From Orientallactaga sibirica (lineage: Eukaryota; Chordata; Mammalia; Rodentia; Dipodidae), in contig JAEOAD010000025.1 in assembly GCA_036365145.1 (NCBI GenBank), positions 28,777,001-28,841,000 of the forward strand: a stretch of DNA of 64,000 nt, read 5' to 3'. Position 1 is the stretch's first letter. Each line of letters starts with the position of its first letter. The notes beneath the pieces are model-generated. The model was not told where the DNA came from, searched no databases, and was given only the letters and a program-made list of their open reading frames with translations. A program made the position numbers and the translations under genes. Below are positions 27,905-38,063 of this stretch, piece after piece.

Positions 27905-28765
27905 GGAGGGAGGGAGATCTGAGTGTGCCATCAGCTCACAGCTCCAGGTGACACTGCTCTGCAGTCAGTGGGCCCCAGAAGCATGTGCCCATATCACTTT
28001 TCCTCCACTGTGAAGGGCATCCCCGTGCTTGGAGGTGGTCTCTAAGGAAGCTCATGAGGGCACTTCATTTCCTTTGTGCTCTGAATATTGGTGCTGGCCA
28101 AGGCACATGGTCAGTGCAGACGAATCTGTACCCAGAATATGCCCTCGTGAGAGAATGCTGGTTCTTCCTCAGATCCCAAAAAACCCCTGGCAATCAACAT
28201 GCCCCCAAGCTTGGTCGGTCGCTTTCATGGCTGGCACTGGTGTCGAGGACCACGGCTTCAAAGCTTTGGAGCAGAGGACTAGGGAACTCTGGCACGGACT
28301 CCATAGCCGTTGCCATGGTGATTCCATCAGTGGGCATGTCCTGGCAGGGAGGGGACAACGGCTGGCGGGCTGTCCCTCTCCCTTCTGAAATGGGGCTGAC
28401 ATAAAACCTCAGGATCTGGATGCCTGTCCCACTCCTACCAATGCGTCTGCAGGCTTCCACCTCTGACTCCCCAGTCTGCAAACTTAAAGCTTGCTCTTTC
28501 TACCTCCTGCCAACCAGCCAGGCCATGGTATTGCTTGGGAGTGAGCCCACGTCCCCACAGAACTCAAGCCACTGCTGGCACTATGGAAGTGACACAGCAG
28601 CTTGAAAGCCCCTCCTGGGAGGGTTCCCAGCCACTTTTCACTCCACGCCTGCGGGAGGGGAGGGACTGCAGCTCACACTCACCCACTGCCAGGACCCCCT
28701 CTCCTAAGTCTGGTCTCAGCGCCCCCTTTTCTTTTTTTTTCTTTTCTCCTCCTCCTTCTTCTTCT
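27905..28765. other. Unique sequence, unresolved open frames
   Basis: Overlapping frames of up to 139 codons exist on both strands near 28000-28480, with no recognised protein. It could hold a decayed pseudogene or an upstream regulatory region. Confidence 0.3.
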
Positions 28766-28769
28766 TTTT

Positions 28770-28850
28770 TAAGTTTTTTGAGATGGGGTCTTGTTCTAGC
28801 CCAGGCTGACCTGGAATTCACTATGTAGTCTCAGGGTGGCCTTGAATTTA
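28770..28850 (-). mobile_element. Truncated B1-like SINE
   Basis: Minus copy that stops after cagggtggccttgaa. Confidence 0.85.
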
Positions 28851-28859
28851 CCAAAACCC

Positions 28860-29965
28860 CCTCTCAATCAGTGTCTCCCAGCTTCTTTTTTTAAATTTAA
28901 TTCTTGCTAATTAAAATTTATATCTTAGTGATATAAAACGTGTTCATTTCCATCATCAAAGGCACTCAACAAATTATTAGCCCCATCTTATGTGAGGAGC
29001 ACACAGCTCAGAGAGGCAGGTCCCAGCCTCACAGAGAAGGGGGCTCCACACGAAGAGGCAGGGAACAGTGCCTCAGGGAGACAGGAGAGGGGTGCGCTTC
29101 TCAGGAAGTGGGTGATGTGCGTGTATTCAGTTGCCAGTGGGGGATGTCTCCTCTGAGCACATGGGCCCGAGTCCACTGGCCAGGGTCTGGGCAGCTCAGG
29201 AGGACAGCTGGCTCCTGTTGATCCGGCAAGGGTCCCCCAGGGCTCAGCTGTGGCAAGAGCCCTCAGAGCACCACCCACACATTTCTATATCCCTGGTTAA
29301 GTGGGGTCCTGTGCTTCCTGGCCCCTTTCACAGGCCATCAAAGCCCCCATTCTCCGAGTGCAGCTGTGCCAATGCTCAGCCCCTCCCGTAGCCCATCGTA
29401 TGGGACCCAGGTGCCTGGATGGTCACCAGGCCTTACAGAGGCCCTTGGCTCCCTGCCCCCACCCATGAGGCAGTACAAGAAAGGGTTCAAGAGTGGGAAA
29501 GATGGGCCCTCTCAATGCCACCATGGATGGGAGGCCACGAGCACTGCCCAGGACCAGAGCTGGAGATGGATGCTTTGAGGCAGGGACTCAGAGCAGAGCC
29601 TGGTCCTCACCTCGAGTTAAGCCCATCACTCTGGCCTGCATGGAGACTCTCAGAGCATGCATGGAGATTGCTGTATCCTGTCCAGAGAGCCTGGGAAAGT
29701 CCCTAGAGCCCAGGCTGAGAGGCAACCAGCTGTGCTGTGCAAGGAACAGGGAGGAGAGCAGCTGCATCCCTCCTCCCTCTCCCTGAGCCATGGCTAGAGG
29801 CTGGCCAAGTGCTGGCTGTGCAGATGGAGACAGGGCACTCCTGGCTCAACCAGTGCCACAATGTGCACACCACCTTACCTCTCTAGGCATACTTCCTCAT
29901 CCAGAAGACCCTACCTGAGCCGTCATCACCTTTTGCTGAGACAGGGGCTCTGCTGAAAAGCTGGC
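28860..29965. other. Unique sequence without a supported gene
   Basis: GC-moderate sequence with short open frames only. A MIR-like phrase (cacacagctcagagaggcag) lies near 29000. Confidence 0.35.
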
Positions 29966-29969
29966 TTTT

Positions 29970-30163
29970 GGGGCTGGAGAGATGGCTCAGTGGTTAATGC
30001 ACTTGTTTGCAAAGCCTAAGAAGCTGGGTTTGATTCCCCAGTGTCCATGTAAAGACAGATGCACAAAGTGGTGCATGTATATGGAGTTCCTTTGCAGTGG
30101 CTAGAGGCATGCCCTTTCTCTCCTTCCCCCCTCTCCCTCTTTGCAAATAAATAGAAAAATTTT
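29970..30163 (+). mobile_element. tRNA-related SINE (type D)
   Basis: Plus copy. Confidence 0.9.
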
Positions 30164-30165
30164 GG

Positions 30166-30350
30166 GTGCTGGAGAGATGGCTTAGCGGTTAAGGTGATTA
30201 CCTGCAAAGTCTATGGCCCAGGTTCAATTCCCCAGAATCCATGTAAGCCAGATGCACATGATGGCGCATGCATCTGGAATTCATTTGCAGTGGCCAAAGA
30301 CACTGGCGCGCCCATTCTCTCTCTCTCATAAATAAATAAAATATTTTTAT
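30166..30350 (+). mobile_element. tRNA-related SINE (type B)
   Basis: Plus copy. Confidence 0.9.
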
Positions 30351-30354
30351 AGTT

Positions 30355-30565
30355 TTTTTTTCAATTTTTATTTATTTGCAAGCACACACAGAGAGAAGAG
30401 AGGCAGAGAGAGAATGGGCACACCAGGGTCACTAGCCACTGCAAAGGAACTCCAGATGCATGTACCCCTCGTGCATCTGGCTTACGTGGGTCCTGGAGAA
30501 TTGAACCGGGATCCTTTGGCTTTGCAAGCAAACGCCTTAACCGCTAAGTCATTTCTCCAGCCCCC
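30355..30565 (-). mobile_element. tRNA-related SINE (type B)
   Basis: Minus copy facing the previous one, an inverted SINE pair. Confidence 0.9.
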
Positions 30566-30572
30566 TAAATTT

Positions 30573-30725
30573 TTGTTTGTTTGTTTTTCGAGATAGGGTG
30601 TCACTCTGGCTCAGGCTGACCTGGAATTCACTCTGTAGTCTCAGGGTGCCCTCAAACTCACAACAATCCTCCTACCTCTGCCTCCTGAGTGCTGGGATTA
30701 AAGGCGTGTGCCACCACGCCCGGCT
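30573..30725 (-). mobile_element. B1-like SINE
   Basis: Minus copy. Confidence 0.92.
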
Positions 30726-30734
30726 AAAATATAT

Positions 30735-30898
30735 TTTTTGTTTTGTTTTGTTTTGCTTTTTCAAGGTAGGGTTTCACTCTAGCCCAGGCTGACCTGGAAT
30801 TCACTATGTAGTCTCAGGGTGGCCTTGAACTCATGGTGATCCTCTTACCTCTGCCTCCCGAGTGCTGGGATTAAAGGCGTGCGCCACCACGCCCGGCT
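30735..30898 (-). mobile_element. B1-like SINE
   Basis: Minus copy; cggctaaaatat follows both this and the preceding copy, a target-site duplication. Confidence 0.92.
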
Positions 30899-31201
30899 AA
30901 AATATTTTTTTTAAAAGAAGCTGGCTTTCCTCCTTCCTACTGCTAGCCAGTTCTGAGGACCCCTATCTGAGCTCTGTGTGGGCTACATGGACCTGGCTCC
31001 TGCCATCCTTCCGAAGCCAAACAAATGGGGAGAGAGCTCAGTGGGTAAAGTGCTTGCCTCACAGCAATCCCCAGTACCCATGTGAAAATGCTGGATTTGA
31101 CAACCTGCGTCTGTGACCCCAGCGCTGGAGGAGGATCCCTGGGGCTCACTGGCCAGCCAGGCTAACCCACACGAGACCCTGACTCAAGAAAAGTGGATGG
31201 G

Positions 31202-31345
31202 GCCGGGCGTGGTGGCACACGCCTTTTAATCCCAGCACTTGAGAGGCAGAGGTAGGAGGATCGTTGTGGGTTTGAGGACACCCTGAGAATACAGAGTGAA
31301 TTCCAGATCAGCCTGAGCTAGAGTGAGACCCTATCTCGAAAAACT
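31202..31345 (+). mobile_element. B1-like SINE
   Basis: Plus copy with AAAAT tail. Confidence 0.9.
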
Positions 31346-31399
31346 ATAAAATAAAATAAAATAAAATAAAATAAAATAATAAAATAAAATAAAATAATA
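31346..31399 (+). repeat. (AAAAT)n microsatellite
   Basis: Pentameric AAAAT/AAAT run that forms the tail of the B1-like SINE at 31202. Confidence 0.9.
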
Positions 31400-31545
31400 A
31401 ATCAGCAGTTTAAGGCATTTGCATGAAAGCCTGACTTTTCAGCACCCACAAAGTGGTGCATGCATCTGGAGTTCGTTTGCAGTGACAGGAGGCCCCAGTG
31501 TGCCCATACTCACCCTCTTTCTCTTTCAAATAAAATATGTTTTTA
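31400..31545 (+). mobile_element. tRNA-related SINE, 5' part damaged
   Basis: Plus copy. Confidence 0.82.
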
Positions 31546-31549
31546 AGCC

Positions 31550-31700
31550 AGGTATGGTGATGCACGCCTTTAATCCCAGCACTCCGAGACAGAGGTAGGG
31601 GGATAGCCATGAGTCTGAGGCCACCCTGAGAATATAGAGTGAATTTCAAGTCAGCCTGGGCTACAGTGAGACCCTACCTCAAAAAAAAAAAAAAAACTTA
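31550..31700 (+). mobile_element. B1-like SINE
   Basis: Plus copy. Confidence 0.9.
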
Positions 31701-31713
31701 TATATTATTTATA

Positions 31714-31872
31714 GGGCCAGGTGTGGTGGGCGCATGCCTTTAATCCCAGCACTTGGAAGGCAGAGGTAGGAGGATCACCATGAGTTCAAGGCCACCCTGA
31801 GACTACAGAGTGAATTCCAGGTCAGCCTGGGCTAGAGACCCTACCTCAAAAAAAAAAAAAAAAAAAAAAAAG
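31714..31872 (+). mobile_element. B1-like SINE
   Basis: Plus copy with a long poly(A). Confidence 0.92.
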
Positions 31873-31879
31873 CTGGGAG

Positions 31880-32150
31880 GGCTGGAGAGATGGCTTAGCT
31901 GTTAAGGAGCCTGCCTCAGCCTAAGAACACTGGTTCCAATCTCCAGCGGTTCCAATCTTCAGGTCCCACGTTTAGCCAGATGCAGCGATGCAAGGGTGCA
32001 ATGCCACACTTGATCACAAGGGGGCGCAGACATCCGGATTTCATTTGCAGCAGCTGAGAGACTGCTGGCACACCCATCTCTATCTGTCTTCCTCTCCCTC
32101 TCTCTCTGTCTCTCTCCAAAAAAATAAAAAATGAATAAATAAATAAAAAA
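31880..32150 (+). mobile_element. tRNA-related SINE, type C
   Basis: Plus copy with a small internal duplication (ggttccaatctccag/ggttccaatcttcag) and a CTCF-like tcacaagggggcgc at 32014-32027. Confidence 0.88.
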
Positions 32151-32151
32151 T

Positions 32152-32312
32152 AGCTGGGAGTGGTGGTGCACGCCTTTAATCCCAGCACTCAGGAGGCAGA
32201 GGTAGGAAGATCACTGTGAGTTCAAGGCCAGCCTGAGACTGCACAGTGAATTCCAGGTCAGCCTGGGCGACAGCAAAGGCCTACCTTGAAAAACCAAAAT
32301 GAAATGAAATGA
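32152..32312 (+). mobile_element. B1-like SINE
   Basis: Plus copy with (ATGAA)n tail. Confidence 0.9.
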
Positions 32313-32317
32313 AATAA

Positions 32318-32510
32318 GTCTGGAGTAATGGCTCAGTGGTTAAGGCACTTGTATGCAAAACCTAACGACTCTGGTTCAATTCCCCAGTACCCACATAAAG
32401 CCAGACGCACAAAGTGGTGCATGCATCTGGAATTTGTTTGCAGTGGCTCGAGGACCTGGTGCACCCATTCTGTGTGTGTGTGTGTGAAAATAAAAATAAA
32501 TTTAAAAATA
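32318..32510 (+). mobile_element. tRNA-related SINE (type D)
   Basis: Plus copy with a short (TG)n. Confidence 0.9.
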
Positions 32511-32683
32511 GGCCAAGAATGGAGACATGATGGCACACATCTTTAATCCCAGCACTTAGGAAGCAGAGATAGGATGATTGCCATAAGTTCAGGGCCAGCC
32601 TGGCACTACAGAGTGAATTCCAAGTCACTTTGGGCTACGGTGAGACCCTGCCTTGAAAAACCAAAAAAAAAAAAAAAAAAAAG
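32511..32683 (+). mobile_element. B1-like SINE, diverged
   Basis: Plus copy with poly(A). Confidence 0.85.
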
Positions 32684-32689
32684 GTTGAA

Positions 32690-34690
32690 CAAAGTGACAC
32701 CTGAGGTTGTCCTCAGGCCTCCACACCCATGCACACGCACCTACCTGCACACATGTGAACATGCACTCACATGTTCACACACACAGAAAGAAATGGGGAT
32801 AGTCAAGATGCCAGGCTTCATAATTGGGGAGAAGACCCTCCATCAACAATGGCTGTCCCAGGTGCAGTCAGAACTCAGGGTAACTGTCCCCAGCAGACAT
32901 CAGGGAGAGTGTTCAGTTCCTCCTGGATGGGTTCCTCTCAAAGTTCCAGTCCTCCAAGGTCCCCAAGGGACTGCTGAGCCCCTGGCCACCCTGAGAGCGA
33001 GGACTGAAAGGAAGGTCTCCCTGGAGCTTCCCAGGCCGAGAGAAGAGGCTGGGAGGGCCTGAGCAGCTGCCCCGCTGGCCCCTGGAGTGAGTCCACCTCT
33101 CAGAACACGCAGTCTGGTCCCAGGCTGTGCTAACCCACTGTTTCTGGACTACCCCTGTCACCAAAGGAAGGCCACTCTCTGTCTTTGGTTACAGCCAGGT
33201 TTCCTGAGGCAAGAATGCTGTCAAATGTGAGCTACTGTCAGTGGGTTTGAATTACAGACCCTTGGTTACCTGATTCAGCCTGGCTGTCCTGAAGCCTTGT
33301 GGAGTCTGAGTGGGGACAGAGAGGGACACAGGGACACAGGGACACCTCATATGTGTTGAGGCTGTCCTGTGTGTGTGTGGGGGTCTCTTTCAGCTACCAG
33401 ATGCAAGTCTTAGGTGAGCAGAGAGGGCTTAGGGCAACACAGGCATTTCTCAGGCCTCCCCACAAAGGCCTCAGACCCCCTTGCCACAGAGGACTGGGGA
33501 CCCCAGGCCTATGGCCCTGAATAGCAGCTGGTCCATAGATGATTTTTAGTTCATGGCGTAAGGAATGCAGAAGCAGATCACTGGCCAGCTTCTCCGGGAG
33601 CCTGGTTGTCCCCTCTCTTCCGGTGTCCCAGCCTGAGATGTGCCTTGCTGAGCGACCTCACTCACCCCACCCTGGGTGTCTACAGTTGAAGCGGAGGCTG
33701 GTGCCAGAACCTTCCCTTTCAATCCTCAAGGGTTGGACAGAAGGGCTGATTATATATATAAAATCTTTTTTCCCCCCTTCTTCCAAGTTTCTGAAAGCTT
33801 TTTGGGACTAAATCCACAGCAGGGCAGTGGTGAAGGAGGTCGGGCTAAGGCAGGAAACAGTCTAGAATTCCCAAGGAGGGCCTTAGGGTGAAACCCAGGT
33901 AGGAGGTGTTGGGGTTTCGACTGGAGAACCCCCCACACACACAATGGCTATCTGGGCTGGCTGCATTCCCCTCCCCATCCCACCCCGGCTGGCTGTGGTG
34001 TCCCAGGAGCCGGAGCAGACGGTGTCCGGGAAAGAGGGTGGGGGTGGGGAGATAGGAGAAAAGCGGAGCGAGCCTGGGAAAACCTAGTGCCCAGCTTCAT
34101 TGGCATTCCTAGCTGCGGCCCGGCGGCGCTCACGGCCCACCCCTGGCGCCAAACTGCATTTTGAGCCGCTCCAGGCCAGGCTAGCCGGCGCTCCGCTCCC
34201 AGCAACCCGGGGGTTTTGCGCATTGGTTTGCACGACCCTTTCCTGTCTGCTGCTTGGCCAGCAGAGCCCACCTCTGTGCCTCTGGCACCCTTGTGCTTCT
34301 GGAGTTCTTGACTTGTTTTCTCAGCCCACGACTCCTGTGCCTAACGTCCTGCTGCAAAGTGGACCCCTCCTCTGCGGACAGTGGGAGCAGCGGGAGACCT
34401 AGCCAGCGGAGCTCCCTCCAGAAGCGCGTCCACGCTTGACTCAAAAAAAAAAAAAAAAAGAGGGTCCCTTCCTTTTTTCTGGGAAGTGTCGTCCTTTCCA
34501 GGGGCAAAGCCTCCCGTTATCCCTTCATCCTCTGCCCTCCTAAGTTTCATCCCCCCTCCTCCACTTTCACCCGTGGGAAGTCCCTCCAGTAGTCTAACTT
34601 CCATCCCTCCAGCTGCAGCATCACCCTCCGGAGCGCCCTTCCTCCTTCCTGCCCTTCCTTCCTTCCCTCTCCAGGTCCCCATCCTTCTGT
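32690..34690. other. Unique upstream flank of BCAN
   Basis: The largest SINE-free block before BCAN. It includes CpG-rich sequence at 34080-34440 and an A-run at 34442-34459. It may contain promoter-proximal elements; no exon is identified. Confidence 0.4.
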
Positions 34691-35280
34691 CCTACTTCGC
34701 TCGTCCTTGCAGTCGCCACTGCCGCGGGGAACCGGTGCAGAAAAGGCCGCGGGTCCCGTGACCACACCAGTTTCCCTCCTCCCTCCCTCCGTCCCTCCGT
34801 CCTTCCCTCCTCCCTCCTTCCCACACACACACGCAGCCCGGTGGCGACCAGGGGGCGGAGGCCCCGGGCGCAGGGGGAAGGTGGGGCGGGCGCGGGAAGA
34901 AAGGGGGTTTTGTGCGGCGCCCTCGCCCGGTACTGCGCGTCGGGCCTCGGCTCGCGCCCGCGCAGTGCGCTGCAGTCGGGGCCGCGGCTGCGGGACGCGC
35001 GGTGCGCCCAGGGGAACCTCGCCAGGTGAGTGCGTCCTGCCGGCTGGACCCGGACAGCTTCTGCACCCAGCTCTGCACTCACTTGCTGGGGTGACCTTGG
35101 ACAAGTTCCCTGACCTCTTGGGGAGGGAGCCCGAGATCTCGGCCCCTGTGGGAGGAGGGCAGGCGACCCTCGTGCGCGCGTGGGGCTTCCCCGGCGCATC
35201 CAAGGGCTCGGGTGGCATGGTCCGGGGACCCGGGATCCCCCACCCCCAGCCCCGCAGCTCGCCATCCCCGTGAGGAGCGC
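34690..35280 (+). promoter_or_regulatory. BCAN: CpG-rich block, probable BCAN promoter and 5' non-coding exon
   Basis: Repeat-free, GC- and CpG-rich sequence with GC boxes (ggggcggg near 34880) and the pyrimidine-rich run at 34770-34820. A good splice donor, gccag|gtgagtg, follows 35025 and could end the first non-coding exon. The next exon with an acceptor (37950) begins 20 bp before the brevican ATG, so an upstream non-coding exon is required. The transcription start cannot be fixed from sequence. Confidence 0.6.
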
Positions 35281-36000
35281 TGGACACCGCAGCTGAGCCC
35301 TCCCAGGGATGCGCAGCTGAGACCTGGACTACAGGCGCCCTCCAGGGCCCTGCCCTTCCCCCGGGCTCCTGCACCCAGCGGGCGTGGGGTCAACAAGGCT
35401 CTGTGCAGCGAGGGGACACCCTGGGGGAGGACTGGTGACCTCCCTTTGCTGTGTCCCGCTCTGCCGGGCAGAAGCCGGGTGGGTGGCTTGGCCTGGAACC
35501 CTGGGTTCGCGTTGGTGAGGTGACTTTGCTCTGGCAAGGGACAGGCTGCAGGATGCTGGAGCGCCTGTTCCCGGAGCTCCTCTTGGCCCAGGCGGTTAGG
35601 TCCTCCCTGAGCTCTGGCCAGTTCCCTCAACCCTGGCCTGGGAGCAGTTCTCGCCTGGTGCAGCCCAGATACTCAGCAAGCTCTCCCCTTCAACCTCCGC
35701 CCCCCAGCTGTGAGCAGCTATCACACAGTCGTCCAGACTTAGCCACTTCTTCATCCCAAGGGTCAGAGAATGCCCAGAGCCCCTGGCTCCTGCCCTGCTC
35801 CCCACAGACTTCAGCAACTGGCCCTCAACCACCCAGCCTGGACAGAGCCTACCTCGCTGGGCAGGAGAGATCCTGGCCTGGGGGAAGAGCTGAGCTTCCT
35901 GTCACTCAAGCTCAGGTTTAAGCAACAGGGAACTGGGTGAGGTCGCAGCCTAGGAAGGCCTGCAGAGAAAAAGCCTGGTCCATAGAAAGCCTTGCTTAGT

Positions 36001-36143
36001 TTTTGGTTTTCAAGGTAGGGTCTCACTCTAGCTCAGTCTGACCTGGAGTTCACTCTGTAGTCTCAGGGTGGCCTCGAACTCACGGTGATCCTCCTACCTC
36101 TCCCGAGTGCTGGGATTAAAGGCATGCACCACCACCCCCAGCT
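36001..36143 (-). mobile_element. B1-like SINE in BCAN intron 1
   Basis: Minus copy. Confidence 0.9.
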
Positions 36144-36416
36144 TGACGTTGAACTCTCATTCTTCCCATTGCCACTAACTTATTCCACGCAGCCCTGGGC
36201 CCTGCCTTCTTTCAAGGCCAATCTGGCCCTTAGAGATGGTATGGACACTACTTCTGCAGCCATGCCTCCTGAGAGTACCTTGGCCTGGCATCTGTGCTGG
36301 TGGCCCAGGGTCAGTCCTATCCCTTCATGGGGCTCCATCTTCATTACTCAGTGTCACAGCCATGTCTCTCAGGAGAGTGTGAGTGCTTTGAAGTCTTCAG
36401 AAAGAAACCTTGGTCA

Positions 36417-36548
36417 AGCTGGGGAGTGGTGGCAGTGATAGGAGGATGGCCATGAGTTCGAGGCCACCCTGAGACTATATAGTGAGTTCCAGGTCAGCCT
36501 GAGCTAGAGTGGGACCCTATCTCAAAAACAAACAAACAAACAAACAAA
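36417..36548 (+). mobile_element. B1-like SINE, partial
   Basis: Plus copy with (CAAA)n tail. Confidence 0.85.
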
Positions 36549-37112
36549 AAGATATCTTGGTTATAGAGCTGGTAGCGGGGGGTGGGGGGCAAGTGGAGGC
36601 CATCCCCCACTTATTCTCACTTCCTCAGTGCACCCCCAGCCTGGGGCTTTCACAAAAGATGGGAGGGGGAAGGAGAGCTGGGTGGAGGCCAGAATGGCAG
36701 AGACAGGGGCTTTGTCCTAACTGGCTTCTGAGCCAGGAGATCCGGTGGGAAAGCCTGTGCCAGGCAGAAGGGAATTGCTGGGAGCAAGGAAGGGGGGGGG
36801 TGAAGTGGAGGATGCTGGGTTCCAAGAGAAATTTCCTTACAAGCAGTAGTGGGAGGAGGGGGGATCGCTGCCTTGGCTCAGTCAGGGAGAAAGGGCTAGG
36901 CAGAGAAGGCTACAACATCAGGTGGGGGGAGCAAGCTGGGTTGGCACCAGAGGGCAGGCGGAAATCTAAGCACAGTTGGCCCTTAGTGTCTGTGGGCTTG
37001 GTTTAGGATCCCTCACCCTGCTGATGGCTGCCTAGATCTGCAAAAACTCAAATCCCCCTCACTTGTCACTTGTGCCTGTCTTCTGTGCACCTGAATCCAT
37101 CTCAAGACTAGT

Positions 37113-37260
37113 TTTGTCGTTTTGTTGAGGTAGGGTCTCCCTCTTGCCCAGGCTGACCTGGGACTCACCATGTAGTCTCAGGGTGGCCTCGAACTCACTG
37201 CGATCCTCCTACCTCTGCCTCCCAGTGCTGGGATTAAAAGCGTGTGTCACCAACCCTGGT
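37113..37260 (-). mobile_element. B1-like SINE
   Basis: Minus copy forming an inverted pair with the next. Confidence 0.88.
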
Positions 37261-37281
37261 TTAAATAATCTTGAGATGATC

Positions 37282-37437
37282 CATGTGTGCTGGTGCATGC
37301 CTTTAATCCCAGCACTCAGGAGGCAGAGGTAGGAGGATCGCTGTGAGTTCGAGGCCACCCTGAGACTACATGGTGAGTTCCAGGTCAGCCTGGGCAAGAG
37401 GGAGACCCTAACTCGAAAAACCAAAAAAGAAAAAAAA
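37282..37437 (+). mobile_element. B1-like SINE
   Basis: Plus copy. Confidence 0.9.
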
Positions 37438-37599
37438 AAGATTATATTATTTAGAATAGATTAATAGTTAGTACACTGCTGTTCTGGGAACATGCTGTTT
37501 AGTCTGCATGTGTTCTGTAAAGTTATAATGTTTTTCTGAATATTCTGATGGGCAGTGGATTGAATGCACAGCCGTGGAACCCATGCCTACAGAGAGCTG

Positions 37600-37830
37600 A
37601 CTGAATTATGCCCCCCCACTATTTATTGGTGCCACAAGCATTTACTGAGCACCTATTGTGTGCCTGGTGTTGGGCATGTACACACAGGCTGCTTCCTTGT
37701 TGTCTGAGGTGTAATGATGGTGGCTCTTTTATAAGGACCCAGAGATGCTAAGGACTTTGGCTTGGCTCACACAGCAAGTTGACTAAGATCACAGGTCTTG
37801 TCTCCCAGGAGACCGATCATAACCAGAATC
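37600..37830. mobile_element. Ancient MIR/L2-like relic before BCAN exon 2
   Basis: The phrase catttactgagcacctattg, then gtgtgcctggtgttgggc and a cacacagcaagttgact segment, is the pattern of old mammalian MIR/L2 elements. Boundaries are approximate. Confidence 0.5.
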
Positions 37831-37949
37831 CATGCTGAAATGGGGCAGGGAGCTCCCAGGGCTAGGATGTGAGTGTGTAGTCCCTGTGGTGTGGCAGGGA
37901 GCCAGAAGAAGGGCATTCTAACCACATTTTTTCATCTTTCTTCCTTAAG

Positions 37950-38063
37950 TCCCTGCACCAGCTTGTGGCATGGCCCTACTACTTCTGTCCCTCCTGGCAG
38001 CCCTGGCCCTGACCCCTCGGGCCTCTGCAACCTTAGCTGATGACCAGGAAGGGGACAGCTCAG
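37950..38063 (+). CDS. BCAN: BCAN first coding exon, signal peptide
   Basis: The acceptor is ttccttaag before 37950 and the donor is cag|gtaagt after 38063. The ATG at 37970 has G at -3 and +4. The 31 codons read [20 protein letters not shown] and on, a classic signal peptide, then acidic residues, ending phase 1. Confidence 0.93.

Noticed and set aside
34547..35374. 275- and 214-residue minus-strand frames at the BCAN 5' end
   Set aside because: GC-rich CpG island with few stops, antisense to the probable promoter; composition is Arg/Gly/Pro as expected by chance.
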